A DNA stretch of 52,299 bases from Amycolatopsis kentuckyensis (GCF_002155975.1 NZ_MUMI01000432.1:1-52299); one strand, 5' to 3'; positions 7,405 to 15,937 are shown, counted from the first letter of the stretch. A program made the numbers and translations. The notes: generated by a model not told the origin, from the sequence alone.

Positions 7405-8531
7405 CGGTCCACGAACGCCTTGTAGAGCGACGGCCGCCAGATCTCCTCGCCCTCGAGCAGGTCGATGATCCGGCGGTGCGCGCCCGGCTCGCCGAACTCG
7501 GTGTGCGGCTCGCACCGGCCCATGGCGCGGGCCTTGCCGATCCCGGCCGTGACGGCTTCGGCGGTGGGTTCGACCGACAGCACGCTGGGCGCCATCGCCC
7601 GGTTGCGCTGCCGGGTGCCGACGGTGACCGACGGCGTCCCCAGCACGGGCGCCTCCCGCACGCCGGCGCTCGAGTTGCCCAGCACGACGGCCGCGTTCTT
7701 CATCAAGGTCACGAAGTACTCGAACCGCATCGACGGCAGGCGCACGAACCGCGGCCCCTCGAGCCGGTCCAGCTCGCTCCTGATCTCACGGCAGCCTTCG
7801 TCGTTGTTCGGGTCGATGACGACCCAATTGCCCTCGGTGAGCACGGCGTCGACCACGGCCGCCGCGTTACGCCGGTTGAGGTCGCGCTCGGTCGTCACCG
7901 GGTGCAGGGCCAGCAGGCCGTAGTCGGTGAACGGGATCTCGTAGTGGCGCCGGACCTCGTCGAGGTCGGGCAGCCGCGCCGACGTCAGGACGTCGACCTC
8001 GGGGCTGCCGACGACGAAGATCCGGTCCTCCTCCTCGCCGAGTTGCAGCAGCCGGCGCCGGGCCGTCTCGTTGGCGACCAGGTGCACGTGGGCGTGCTTC
8101 GACAGCGAGTGCCGGATGACGTCGTCGATCGTGCCGCTGACCTCGCCGCCTTCGATGTGCACGACCCGCACGTTCGCCAGCGAGCCGACGATCGCGCCGG
8201 CGAGGGCTTCGACCCGGTCGCCGTGCACGACGATCGCGGCGGGCTGCTCCTCGTGCACCAGCCGGGCCAGCGCCTGGACGGTGTTGGCCAGCACGAGCGC
8301 CATCGGCTCGTCTTCGATCTGGTTCGGGATCAGGTGCAGCCGTTCCAGCCCGGCCAGCTCGATCTCCCGCACCGTGTAGCCGTAGCTGCGCAGCATGTGC
8401 ATGCCGGTGACCACGATGCGGGCGGACAGCACCGGGCTCTTCTGCACGGCGAGCATGACGTCCCGCAGCTTCCCGAAGTCGGCGCGGGTCCCGGTGAGGA
8501 ACAGGACCTCACGCCGCCCGGACTCAGCCAA
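7401..8531 (-). CDS. neuC: UDP-N-acetylglucosamine 2-epimerase (hydrolysing), NeuC type
   Basis: Converts a UDP-GlcNAc-type substrate to the free ManNAc-type sugar plus UDP, the first committed step of sialic acid synthesis. The 376-aa GT-B-fold protein has TGTRADFGKL at 13-22, VHGDRVEALAGA near 102-113, HIEGGEVSGTIDD near 125-137, GNSSAGVREAP at 285-295 and GTRQRNR near 305. The signature GGE(V/L)SG...DD...R and the length match hydrolysing epimerases rather than the non-hydrolysing WecB group. It overlaps the end of neuB by 8 nt, so neuB-neuC form one transcript. Legionaminic-acid pathway homologues (LegG/NeuC2) look alike, so the substrate could be a bacillosamine derivative. Confidence 0.9.
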   Translation of the reverse strand: MAESGRREVLFLTGTRADFGKLRDVMLAVQKSPVLSARIVVTGMHMLRSYGYTVREIELAGLERLHLIPNQIEDEPMALVLANTVQALARLVHEEQPAAIVVHGDRVEALAGAIVGSLANVRVVHIEGGEVSGTIDDVIRHSLSKHAHVHLVANETARRRLLQLGEEEDRIFVVGSPEVDVLTSARLPDLDEVRRHYEIPFTDYGLLALHPVTTERDLNRRNAAAVVDAVLTEGNWVVIDPNNDEGCREIRSELDRLEGPRFVRLPSMRFEYFVTLMKNAAVVLGNSSAGVREAPVLGTPSVTVGTRQRNRAMAPSVLSVEPTAEAVTAGIGKARAMGRCEPHTEFGEPGAHRRIIDLLEGEEIWRPSLYKAFVDR

Positions 8532-9549
8532 GGTCCGCCCAGCTCACCTGCGTGTTCGCCGGCAGCGCCCGGGTGACGGCCCGGCCGAGGAGGCTGTCGA
8601 AGTCCTTGGCCTTGATCTCGCCGGTGCCCGGGCGCTTGACCCAGATGTTGTCCGTGGTCAGCGCCTCACCCTCGGCGACGTCCTTGGTGGTGACGACGCA
8701 GGCGTAGGCGAAGTCGATCGTCGGCTGTTCCTCGGCCAGGATCTGCTTCGAGCCGCCCCGGGACGCGTGGATCAGGCGCGAGCCCTCGACGAGCTGCTTG
8801 AACTCGGCGGGCGTCGACGAGACCGGGATGTCCGGACCGGGCCAGCTCATGTCCGAGGTGAAGTGCCGCTCGAGCACGGAAGCGCCGAGCGCGACCGCGC
8901 CCAGGCACGGGTAGATCGTGGTGGTGTGGTCGGAAAGTCCGAGTTCGGCGTCCGGGAAGGCGGCGTGCAGCTCGGCGATCGCGCCGAGCCGCACCTGCTC
9001 CGGCGGCGTCGGGTACAGCGACGTGCAGTGCAGCAGCGCGAAGCCGACGCCCGCGGCCCGCAGGATCTCGACCGCCGGGGTGATGGAGGCCACGTCGTTC
9101 ATCCCGGTGGAGAGGATGACGGGCTTGCCGAACGAGGCCACGTGCCGGATCAGCGGGTAGTTGTTGCACTCCCCCGAGCCGATCTTGAAGCCCTCGACGT
9201 CGAGCTCGGCCAGCCTGTCCGCGGCGGCGCGGGAGAACGGCGTCGAGAGGAAGACGAGCCCGCGCTCCTCGGCGTGCGCCTTGATCTCGCGCTCGTCCTC
9301 GGCCGTGAGCGCGACGCGGTTCATCATGTCCCAGATCGGCTCGTCGGCGTTGCCGGGCACGACGTCGTTCGGGATCATCTCGTCGTCGACCACGTGCGTC
9401 TGGATCTTGACGACCTGGACGCCGGCGTCCGCGGCGTCGTCGACCATCTTGTGCGCCTTCTTGGGGTCGCCTTCGTGGTTGATCCCGATCTCGGCGATCA
9501 CGAGAGGGGGGTGGTCGGCACCGACCGGGTGCTCGCCGAGCATGAACAT
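8524..9549 (-). CDS. neuB: N-acetylneuraminate (nonulosonic acid) synthase with SAF domain
   Basis: Condenses phosphoenolpyruvate with a ManNAc-type sugar to give a nine-carbon nonulosonic acid. The 341-aa protein has the TIM-barrel NeuB domain: EIGINHEG at 20-27, KIQT at 48-51, STPFS at 102-106, FKIGSGE at 121-127, LSTGM at 146-150, HCTSLYPTP at 174-182, GLSDHT at 204-209 and ERHFT at 227-231. The antifreeze-like SAF domain occupies about 282-341. GGAGG stands 5 nt before the ATG. First gene of the minus-strand neuB-neuC unit, divergent from wzm. No legionaminic-specific dehydratase is adjacent, so a Neu5Ac-like product is the simplest reading. Confidence 0.92.
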   Translation of the reverse strand: MFMLGEHPVGADHPPLVIAEIGINHEGDPKKAHKMVDDAADAGVQVVKIQTHVVDDEMIPNDVVPGNADEPIWDMMNRVALTAEDEREIKAHAEERGLVFLSTPFSRAAADRLAELDVEGFKIGSGECNNYPLIRHVASFGKPVILSTGMNDVASITPAVEILRAAGVGFALLHCTSLYPTPPEQVRLGAIAELHAAFPDAELGLSDHTTTIYPCLGAVALGASVLERHFTSDMSWPGPDIPVSSTPAEFKQLVEGSRLIHASRGGSKQILAEEQPTIDFAYACVVTTKDVAEGEALTTDNIWVKRPGTGEIKAKDFDSLLGRAVTRALPANTQVSWADLG

Positions 9550-9665
9550 GGAGACCTCCGGGTCGCTGCGTGCTGCGGTCCGTCCCCGACCTTAGCCCGT
9601 GCCGCGCCGGGGCCCAGGTCACCCGACCCCGAGTGCCCTATCAATGGTGCCGCTCATCCCATCGG

Positions 9666-9671
9666 TACCCT
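9666..9671 (+). promoter_or_regulatory. -10 element of a predicted leaderless promoter for wzm
   Basis: TACCCT followed by 7 nt and the GTG at 9679. No Shine-Dalgarno sequence lies before this GTG, which is the only plausible start for wzm, so the element supports the start choice. Confidence 0.55.
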
Positions 9672-9678
9672 CGTCCAC

Positions 9679-10632
9679 GTGCATGCCACCAGCACGGTTC
9701 AGGCCGCAGACTCACCAGTAGCGACGTCCGCACCGCCGACGTCGGACAGCAAGACGTTCTCGCGTGCCTTCGCCGACATCAAGGCCGGTTTCTCCGCCCG
9801 CGAGCTCTGGGGTCACCTCGGCTGGCAGGACATCAAGCAGCGGTACCGCCGCTCGGTGATCGGGCCGTTCTGGATCACCATCAGCCAGGCCGTCATCGCG
9901 CTCGGGCTCGGGCTGCTGTACTCGCAGCTGTTCAACTCGCCGATCCAGGTGTTCCTGCCCTACCTGAGCACCGGCTTCATCCTGTGGGGCTTCATCAGCG
10001 GCTGCCTCGCCGAGGGCATGGAGACGTTCATCGCGAACGAGGGGCTGATCAAGCAGCTCCCGGCGCCGCTGAGCGTGTACATGCTGCGCACCGTGTGGCG
10101 GCAGACGCTGCTGCTGGCGCACAACATGATCGTCTACGTCGTGATCCTCGTGATCTTCTTCTCGGCGCTGGACGGCCCGTACTCGCTGGGCGACGAAAAC
10201 GGCCTCTGCGTCGGGAACGCGTTCTGCCACCCGGGCCTGAGCTGGAACATCCTGCTGGCCATCCCCGGCTTCTTCCTGCTCGCGTTGAACGCGGGCTGGG
10301 TGACGCTGCTGCTGGGCATCATCTCCACCCGCTTCCGCGACATCCCGCAGGTCATCAACTCGCTGATCCAGCTGCTGTTCTACGGCACACCGATCGTGTG
10401 GCCGGTCGACCAGCTGCTGTCCGGCGGGACGCGCGCGAGCATCTCGTGGGTGCTGCCGATCATCCAGCTGAACCCGCTGTACCACTTCATGCAGGTGGTC
10501 CGGGCGCCGCTGATCGGCCAGTCGTTCACACCGGGCAACTGGATCGTGGTCGGCTCCATCACCATCGTCGGCTGGGCGCTCGCGCTCGTCGCGATGCGCA
10601 ACTACCGTGCTCGCGTCTCCTACTGGGTGTGA
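9679..10632 (+). CDS. wzm: Galactan/polysaccharide ABC exporter permease (Wzm, ABC-2 type)
   Basis: Membrane subunit of the ABC transporter that moves lipid-linked galactan across the cytoplasmic membrane. The 317-aa protein has a ~35-residue polar N-terminus, the conserved amphipathic entry (LWGHLGWQDIKQRYRRS) and six hydrophobic segments, ending in RARVSYWV. The reading frame is open far upstream through the neuB antisense region; GTG 9679 is chosen because it is the first start codon after the divergent promoter and has TACCCT 7 nt upstream. wzt follows after 3 nt. Equivalent to M. tuberculosis Rv3783. Confidence 0.9.
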   Translation: MHATSTVQAADSPVATSAPPTSDSKTFSRAFADIKAGFSARELWGHLGWQDIKQRYRRSVIGPFWITISQAVIALGLGLLYSQLFNSPIQVFLPYLSTGFILWGFISGCLAEGMETFIANEGLIKQLPAPLSVYMLRTVWRQTLLLAHNMIVYVVILVIFFSALDGPYSLGDENGLCVGNAFCHPGLSWNILLAIPGFFLLALNAGWVTLLLGIISTRFRDIPQVINSLIQLLFYGTPIVWPVDQLLSGGTRASISWVLPIIQLNPLYHFMQVVRAPLIGQSFTPGNWIVVGSITIVGWALALVAMRNYRARVSYWV

Positions 10633-10635
10633 CAA

Positions 10636-11451
10636 ATGGTCAGCATTGACGTTCAGAACGCCTTCGTCGACTTCCCGATCTTCGACGCGAAGACCCGGTC
10701 GATGAAGAAGAAGGTCCTCGGCAAGGTCGGCGGCAAGATCGGCACCGAGACCAAGGTGCCGATCATCGAAGCGCTGCACGACGTGACCCTGAAACTCCGC
10801 GAAGGCGACCGCGTCGGGCTCGTCGGGCACAACGGCGCCGGCAAGTCCACGCTGCTGCGGCTGCTGGCCGGGATCTACGAGCCGACCCGGGGTTCGTCGC
10901 GGATCCAGGGGAAGATCGCGCCGGTGTTCGACCTCGGGGTCGGCATGGACCCGGAGATCTCCGGCGAGGAGAACATCATCATCCGCGGCCTCTTCCTCGG
11001 CATGACCGCCAAGGAGATGGAGAAGCGGGTCGACGACATCGCGGAGTTCACCGAGCTCGGCGACTACCTGCAGATGCCGCTGCGGACGTACTCGACGGGT
11101 ATGCGCGTGCGGCTGGCGCTGGGTGTCGTCACGTCGATCGACCCCGAGATCCTGATCCTCGACGAGGGCATCGGCGCGGTCGACGCGGCGTTCCTCAACA
11201 AGGCGCGCGACCGGCTCAAGGACCTCGTCAAGCGCTCCGGCATCCTGGTGTTCGCGAGCCACTCGGACGAGTTCCTGTTCGAGCTGTGCGACACCGCGCT
11301 CTGGATGGACGAGGGGCACCTCAAGCAGCAGGGTTCGCTGCGGGACGTCCTCACCGCGTACAAGGGCCGCGACCCCTTCGAGAACATGAGCCAGGAAACC
11401 TTGCAGCGCTTCGGCATCGAGCCGGTGGCGACGACGAACGGCGGGGAATGA
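10636..11451 (+). CDS. wzt: Galactan/polysaccharide ABC exporter ATPase (Wzt)
   Basis: ATPase partner of Wzm. The 271-aa protein has Walker A GHNGAGKST at 64-72, a Q-loop/D-loop region, the degenerate signature YSTGMRVRLA typical of polysaccharide exporters, Walker B ILILDEG and the switch His in FASHSDE. It lacks the long C-terminal carbohydrate-binding domain found in some O-antigen Wzt proteins, as does M. tuberculosis Rv3781, so it fits export without terminal-sugar recognition. The ATG follows the wzm stop by 3 nt, and its end overlaps the glfT1 start by 4 nt (ATGA). Confidence 0.93.
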   Translation: MVSIDVQNAFVDFPIFDAKTRSMKKKVLGKVGGKIGTETKVPIIEALHDVTLKLREGDRVGLVGHNGAGKSTLLRLLAGIYEPTRGSSRIQGKIAPVFDLGVGMDPEISGEENIIIRGLFLGMTAKEMEKRVDDIAEFTELGDYLQMPLRTYSTGMRVRLALGVVTSIDPEILILDEGIGAVDAAFLNKARDRLKDLVKRSGILVFASHSDEFLFELCDTALWMDEGHLKQQGSLRDVLTAYKGRDPFENMSQETLQRFGIEPVATTNGGE

Positions 11452-12359
11452 TGGCGAGCGAGACCCGGCAGCTGCCCGACGGCGCGGTCGTCGGCGTGGT
11501 CGTCACGCGGCACCGGCGCGAGCTGCTCGCGGACTCGCTGAAGATCATCGCGGCCCAGACCCGGCCGGTCGACCACCTGGTGGTCGTCGACAACGGGCCG
11601 GACGACTCCGCGCGCGAAGTCGTCGAGAACTACCCCCTGCCGTACACGTACCTGCCGTCGCACCGGAACCTCGGCGGCGCCGGCGGGTTCGCGCTCGGCA
11701 TGCTGCACGCGCTTTCGCTGGGCGCGGACTGGGTCTGGCTGGCCGACGACGACGGGCGGCCGGCCGACGAGAACGTGCTCGCGATCCTGCTGGAGGAAGC
11801 GGAAAAGCGGGACCTGGCGGAGATTTCGCCGGTGGTGTCGAACATCGACGCGCCCGACAAGCTGGCGTTCCCGCTGCGCCGCGGCCTGACCTGGAAGCGT
11901 TCGCAGTCCGAGCTGGGCGTGGACTTCCTGCCGGGCATCGCGTCCCTGATGAACGGCGCGCTGTTCCGGTCGTCCACTTTGGACGTCGTCGGTGTGCCGG
12001 ACCTGCGCCTGTTCTTCCGCGGCGACGAGGTCGAGCTGCACCGGCGGCTGGTCCGCTCGGGGCTGCCGTTCGGCACGTCGCTGAAGACGAAGTACCTGCA
12101 CCCGGACGGCTCGGACGAGTTCAAGCCCATGCTGGGCGGCAAGTTCCACGCGCAGGACCCGGAGAACGAGGTCAAGCGGTACTACACGTACCGCAACCGC
12201 GGGTACCTGCTGTCGCAGCCGGGGATGCGGAAGATCGGCGCGCTGGAGATCGTCCGGTTCGGACTGTACTTCGTGGGCGTGAAGCGGGACCCGAAGGCGT
12301 TCCTGCAGTGGCTGAAGCTGGTGCGGCAGGGCCGCGCCGAGAAGTTCTACCGCTACTGA
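11448..12359 (+). CDS. glfT1: Galactofuranosyltransferase GlfT1
   Basis: Starts galactan by adding the first galactofuranose units from UDP-Galf to the rhamnosyl-GlcNAc-PP-decaprenol linker in the cytosol. The 303-aa GT2-family protein opens with GVVVTRHRRELL and has VVDNGP near 46-51, the conserved RNLGGAGGFALGM near 73-85, the metal-binding ADDDG at 99-103 and FFRGDEVE later. The ATG at 11448 overlaps the wzt stop; an adjacent in-frame ATG at 11451 is equally possible. The operon wzm-wzt-glfT1 ends at the strong hairpin at 12368-12415. It corresponds to M. tuberculosis Rv3782. Confidence 0.93.
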   Translation: MMASETRQLPDGAVVGVVVTRHRRELLADSLKIIAAQTRPVDHLVVVDNGPDDSAREVVENYPLPYTYLPSHRNLGGAGGFALGMLHALSLGADWVWLADDDGRPADENVLAILLEEAEKRDLAEISPVVSNIDAPDKLAFPLRRGLTWKRSQSELGVDFLPGIASLMNGALFRSSTLDVVGVPDLRLFFRGDEVELHRRLVRSGLPFGTSLKTKYLHPDGSDEFKPMLGGKFHAQDPENEVKRYYTYRNRGYLLSQPGMRKIGALEIVRFGLYFVGVKRDPKAFLQWLKLVRQGRAEKFYRY

Positions 12360-12367
12360 AGTTCCAG

Positions 12368-12415
12368 GCGTACGGAAAAGGGGCCCCCGTTGCGAGGGCC
12401 CCTTTTTCCGTACGC
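12368..12415. terminator. Bidirectional intrinsic terminator between glfT1 and the PPE-like gene
   Basis: A near-perfect inverted repeat of about 19-20 bp: GCGTACGGAAAAGGGGCCC at 12368-12386 pairs with GGGCCCCTTTTTCCGTACGC at 12396-12415. It has A and T tracts on either side of a GC core, so it can end transcripts from both directions. It fills the gap between two convergent genes. Confidence 0.85.
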
Positions 12416-12417
12416 TC

Positions 12418-13899
12418 TCATTCGCCGATGACCGGCGGCGCCGTGCGCATGTCGGTGCCGAAGACCTCGTCGGGGTCCCCCTCGACCAGGTAGGTCGGAC
12501 GCGAGTGCTCGGTGTCCTCGTCGCCCTCGCCCTTCTGACCGCGCCCCAGGCCGCCACCGGGGCCCATGCCCCCGCCGCGACCGGCGGCGCCCGCACCGAG
12601 GCCGCCCATCCCGCGTCCCGCGGCGGCTTCGGCAGCACCGATCCCACCCGGCCGGGCCGCCCCCGACGCGGCGCCCGCGCCCGTCGCGTTGCCGGCCCCC
12701 GAGCCGCCGGGCCCGAACCCGCCGCCACCACCGCGGCCGCCGCCGACCTTGGAGTTGTAGGCCTCGTCGCCGCCGAAGTTCATCCCGCCCATCGGCATCG
12801 GGCTCATCGGCGGCATCCCGCCGAACTGCTGGTTCGGGTTCTGCGTCGAGGCCGCCGGAAGCGAGCCGGGCGTGAAGCCGGACGGCGTGGTCGTGCCCGC
12901 GGGCAGGAGCCCCGCGCCGGTGGTCGAGCCGGGCCCGGAGATGTGCGCGGCGGACCCGCCCAGGCCGGGGACCGGCCCGGAGGAGAAGCCCTGGGCGTGG
13001 CCGCCGGGCGTGGTCCCCGAGTTGCCGCCGGGCATGGTCACGCTGGACGGGTTGTTGATGCCGTTCTTGTCGCCGGTGCCATTGGGGTCACCGGTGCTCC
13101 CCCCAGTGCTGAAGCTGGGCGGCGGCGCAAAAGCAGGCTGCTTGGAGGCGGCCTCGTAGAGGTTCTTGTCGTAGGTCGCCATGACGCCGGCGGCCTCGTC
13201 GTGCGCGGCCTGGCTGTCCTTCTGCTTCTGGATCGACTTGTCGACGTTGTCGGCCAGGTTGAAGGGGTTCGAGGTGGCCCAGCCCGTGAACTCGTCCTTC
13301 CAGCTGAACGGGATCGGAGCGGGCATGGAGTTCTTCGCCGTCGCGGCGGCCTGCCCCTGGTCGTAGATGGTTTCCGAGGCCAGCTTGGCGTTCTGCGAGT
13401 TGGCATCGGACCACTTGCCGAGGCTGGTGAAGTACTGCTGCGCGTTCTCGGCGGCGGTGCCTTCCCAGGTGCCCTTGGAGGCGTTGACGGCGGTGTTCAT
13501 CGACTGGGCGAACTTGTCGAACATCTTGTGCACGTCGTGGTACGCGGTCGAGACGCTGGAGACCTGCTCGACGTCGAGATTGCTCTGGAGGAACGCCTGC
13601 AGCTGGGCGTGGTCATTGCCCTTGTAGTCCGCGTTGGGCGCGTTCAGCCCCTGGACGTACTCGACGTCACGGCCCTGGGTGGCTTCCTTGACGTTCTTGT
13701 CGCCCATCTGCTGGGCCTGGTTCTTCGCCTGGGCCTGGGCGATCCACTGCTGGACGGGCCCGAAGAGCCAGCTGCCGGGGTCGACGCCCTCTTCGGCCTT
13801 CTGCTGCAGGTAGGCGTCCCGCTCGGCGGGAGCCATGTCCTGGACTTCCTGGGGCGTCTTGTCCTCGGTCTTCGGCGTCGAGCCCTGTCGCGTCGTCAT
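12418..13899 (-). CDS. PPE/WXG-like ESX (type VII) associated protein with Gly/Pro-rich tail
   Basis: A 493-aa protein. Residues ~1-100 are polar. Residues ~110-260 are helical and contain a WXG-like turn (GTWEGTAAENAQQYF), as in the PPE/WXG100 fold. The rest is low-complexity Gly/Pro/Ser/Met sequence ending in an acidic tail (YLVEGDPDEVFGTD then PPVIGE). It has no signal peptide. Start at 13899 (MTTRQGS), with AAGGGGAT upstream; the open frame beyond is not used. Third gene of the unit formed with the small WXG-like protein and the DUF3558 lipoprotein. It is probably a type VII substrate or secretion-linked surface protein. The function is unknown. Confidence 0.8.
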   Translation of the reverse strand: MTTRQGSTPKTEDKTPQEVQDMAPAERDAYLQQKAEEGVDPGSWLFGPVQQWIAQAQAKNQAQQMGDKNVKEATQGRDVEYVQGLNAPNADYKGNDHAQLQAFLQSNLDVEQVSSVSTAYHDVHKMFDKFAQSMNTAVNASKGTWEGTAAENAQQYFTSLGKWSDANSQNAKLASETIYDQGQAAATAKNSMPAPIPFSWKDEFTGWATSNPFNLADNVDKSIQKQKDSQAAHDEAAGVMATYDKNLYEAASKQPAFAPPPSFSTGGSTGDPNGTGDKNGINNPSSVTMPGGNSGTTPGGHAQGFSSGPVPGLGGSAAHISGPGSTTGAGLLPAGTTTPSGFTPGSLPAASTQNPNQQFGGMPPMSPMPMGGMNFGGDEAYNSKVGGGRGGGGGFGPGGSGAGNATGAGAASGAARPGGIGAAEAAAGRGMGGLGAGAAGRGGGMGPGGGLGRGQKGEGDEDTEHSRPTYLVEGDPDEVFGTDMRTAPPVIGE

Positions 13900-13909
13900 C
13901 TGGATCCCC

Positions 13910-14476
13910 TTACCCCTTGGGCAGCTTCGGCTCGACGATCTTCGTGGCCACGTCCTCGGCGACCTGGCAGGCCTTCTCGACGGTGGCGACCGCGGTGACA
14001 TTCACGTCGACACGCGCCGTGTCCCCCACGCCGAGGGCGACCGTGCAGCCGAGGGGCGCGTTGCCGGACGCCTCCTTGGCCTTGCGGCCGTTGATCTCCA
14101 GGTCCTTGACGCCGTTCCCGGTGTCGTTGACGGAGTCGAGCGGTGCGTCGTCGCGGATGGCGACGTTGATGCCGATGCTCTCTTCGCTGGCAGTTGCGGT
14201 CCGGTGCAGGTAACTGCAGACCCGCGCTTTGCCGAGCTTCTGCTCTTTGGCGTCACCGAACGTGTTGTACGTGCTGACGTCGGCGGCGGTGAGCAGGGTG
14301 CACGGTTCCAGCGACGTGGTCGTGGCGCCGCCGGGACCGGCCGAAGTCGGATTGCCGGGAGTGGACGACTCCGAGTTGACCGGCGAAGCAGTGCCCTGCT
14401 GCGTGCTGGTACAGCCGGCCAGTAAGGCGGCACCTGCAGCGATGGGAAGGGCAGCGCGTGCGAAGAGATTCATCAT
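13910..14476 (-). CDS. DUF3558 family lipoprotein
   Basis: A 188-aa exported lipoprotein. The signal peptide ends in the lipobox LLAGC at about residues 18-22, followed by a Ser/Thr/Pro-rich linker and the DUF3558 domain with two conserved Cys (EPCTLL and ARVCSYL), plus GCTVAL and KACQVAED. The family is abundant in Pseudonocardiaceae, often beside ESX-type genes; its function is unknown. It starts 3 nt after the stop of the upstream WXG-like gene, with a tandem ATGATG, and is followed after 10 nt by the PPE-like gene. Confidence 0.87.
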   Translation of the reverse strand: MMNLFARAALPIAAGAALLAGCTSTQQGTASPVNSESSTPGNPTSAGPGGATTTSLEPCTLLTAADVSTYNTFGDAKEQKLGKARVCSYLHRTATASEESIGINVAIRDDAPLDSVNDTGNGVKDLEINGRKAKEASGNAPLGCTVALGVGDTARVDVNVTAVATVEKACQVAEDVATKIVEPKLPKG

Positions 14477-14479
14477 TCC

Positions 14480-14926
14480 CTAGGACTTGGACTTCAGGCT
14501 GCCGAGAGCAGCGTTCTCGGATTCCGTGTAGAGACCGGCCGCACGGGCAAGCGCCTCGTCTGCCTGTACGGCCACAGCCCTGAGCTTCTCGAGCACAACA
14601 CCTGCCGAGTTGTCGGCCTCCGCCGCGCCTTTCTGGTCGTGTGACGCGACCGTATGGCCGTACGGGTGGTTCCCCAGCTGAGGCGACTGGCTGAGCGTGT
14701 AGGTGGCATCACCGAGAGCGTTGATGTCGTTCATCAAGTCGTTCAGCGCGTCTCGAATCGGCTTCACACCCTCGGGGGTGATCTTGAAGCCGCCGCCCTT
14801 GGCTGCGTCCAGGAGCTTCTGAGTCTCGGCGGTGACGCTTTGCACCGCGGCACTCATCCCGGCCGCAGAAAGCGGGTTGAGGATGTCCGTGAACGAGCCT
14901 CCGCCCCCGCCGTCAGCCATCTGCAT
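14480..14926 (-). CDS. Small WXG100-like/ESX-associated helical protein
   Basis: A 148-aa, mostly helical protein without signal peptide or membrane segment. It begins with a short Gly-rich stretch and ends in a helix (ADEALARAAGLYTESENAAL) with a YxxxE-like sequence near the C-terminus, resembling the secretion signal of ESX substrates. First gene of the three-gene unit running to 12418, with GGGGTGG before its ATG. A type VII substrate or partner of the PPE-like protein is the best guess. The WXG motif itself is not evident, so the family name is tentative. Confidence 0.7.
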   Translation of the reverse strand: MQMADGGGGGSFTDILNPLSAAGMSAAVQSVTAETQKLLDAAKGGGFKITPEGVKPIRDALNDLMNDINALGDATYTLSQSPQLGNHPYGHTVASHDQKGAAEADNSAGVVLEKLRAVAVQADEALARAAGLYTESENAALGSLKSKS

Positions 14927-15055
14927 CGCTGTTCCACCCCGAATCGCTTCGCCCGTGCGTGTGCACCCGGGAGTCTACTAGCCGGGCACCCTCTGCCACG
15001 GCCGTTCACCGATCTTCACCTCGGACGCAGCCGCGCCGTGCGGGGTTCCCGAAGC

Positions 15056-15820
15056 TCAGAACTGGCCTTCGAGCTGGGCGTACAGCTGCTGGGCCAAGCG
15101 CGCGTTGTCGGCTGGGGCGTAGGTGATCCAGCGCTGGCCGTCCGCGGCCGCGCGGGAGGACATCAGCCAGCGGCCGTTCGGGGTGTCGAACCAGGCCAGC
15201 GGCGGGAACGTGCCCGTGCGGGTCTGGGCCGTGAACTGGCCCACGCGCTTCTTCGGCTCCTGGAAGACGCGCTCGATCATGCGGACCTGCGGGCCACCTC
15301 CGCCGCTGTGGGAGCGCGGGGCGCTGACGCCCGCGAACGGGTCGTACGCCTCGTCGCGGCGCTGGTGGCGGGGCTGCTGGGCCGGCCGCGAAATCGTCAC
15401 CGACTGGCCCGGCGCCGCCGGGGTCAGCGGGAGGAGGTCGACGATCGCCGGGACGATGCCCGTCGGGCGGACCTCCTCGAAGACGATCAGGTTCTCCTCC
15501 TGGCGGGCGAGCACCGCGAACTGGCCGTCGGACGCCACCCGCGCGAACAGGTGTCGGTCGCCCAGCTCGGCCGCCGCGCTGATGGTCACGCTGCCGCGGA
15601 CGAACGTCGCCAGCGCCAGTTCGGCGTCCGGGTCCAGGCGGCCGCGGCTCCACAGGCCGCGGCCGGTCAGGTCGCGGACGACGGCGTCGCGGATCATCGC
15701 GCGCTGCTCGACCGTCGTGCCCACGTGCGGGACCTCGAACGGCGTCGGCGCGCGGCCCAGCCCGAGCTGTTCGAGCAGGATGTCCACTGCCGCCAGCGAC
15801 AGCGAGAACGAGTGCGGCAT
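15056..15820 (-). CDS. EspG family ESX secretion chaperone-like protein
   Basis: A 254-aa cytosolic protein resembling the EspG family, whose members bind PE/PPE-type substrates and deliver them to ESX secretion machines. Visible family features are the start FSLSLAAVDILLEQLGLG, alternating strand-helix pattern, and the C-terminal RWITYAPADNARLAQQLYAQL. Residues ~150-180 hold a basic, Ser/Gly-rich variable loop. Start at 15820 (MPHSF) has GGAAG upstream; the longer open frame to 16177 is not coding, since it runs antisense through a small plus-strand gene. It lies 130 nt upstream of the WXG-like, lipoprotein and PPE-like genes, which are its likely clients. Confidence 0.82.
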   Translation of the reverse strand: MPHSFSLSLAAVDILLEQLGLGRAPTPFEVPHVGTTVEQRAMIRDAVVRDLTGRGLWSRGRLDPDAELALATFVRGSVTISAAAELGDRHLFARVASDGQFAVLARQEENLIVFEEVRPTGIVPAIVDLLPLTPAAPGQSVTISRPAQQPRHQRRDEAYDPFAGVSAPRSHSGGGGPQVRMIERVFQEPKKRVGQFTAQTRTGTFPPLAWFDTPNGRWLMSSRAAADGQRWITYAPADNARLAQQLYAQLEGQF

Positions 15821-15937
15821 TCGCTTCCAACCCCCCGCGGATGAGTCCGGCCTTCCCGGAAAACGTAGTCCACCCGGCTGCTCCGCCCTCAGCGAACCCA
15901 CTTGCCGGGGCAAGATCGCCGCTGGTCCGATGGACGC

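Noticed and set aside
5485..9549. Recent horizontal island
   Set aside because: No integrase, transposase, tRNA or direct-repeat borders, and base composition and codon use look like the neighbouring genes.
12418..14001. Extending the PPE-like protein to an upstream start near 14001
   Set aside because: The extension is arginine/serine-rich, overlaps the DUF3558 lipoprotein gene, and a good ribosome binding site precedes 13899.
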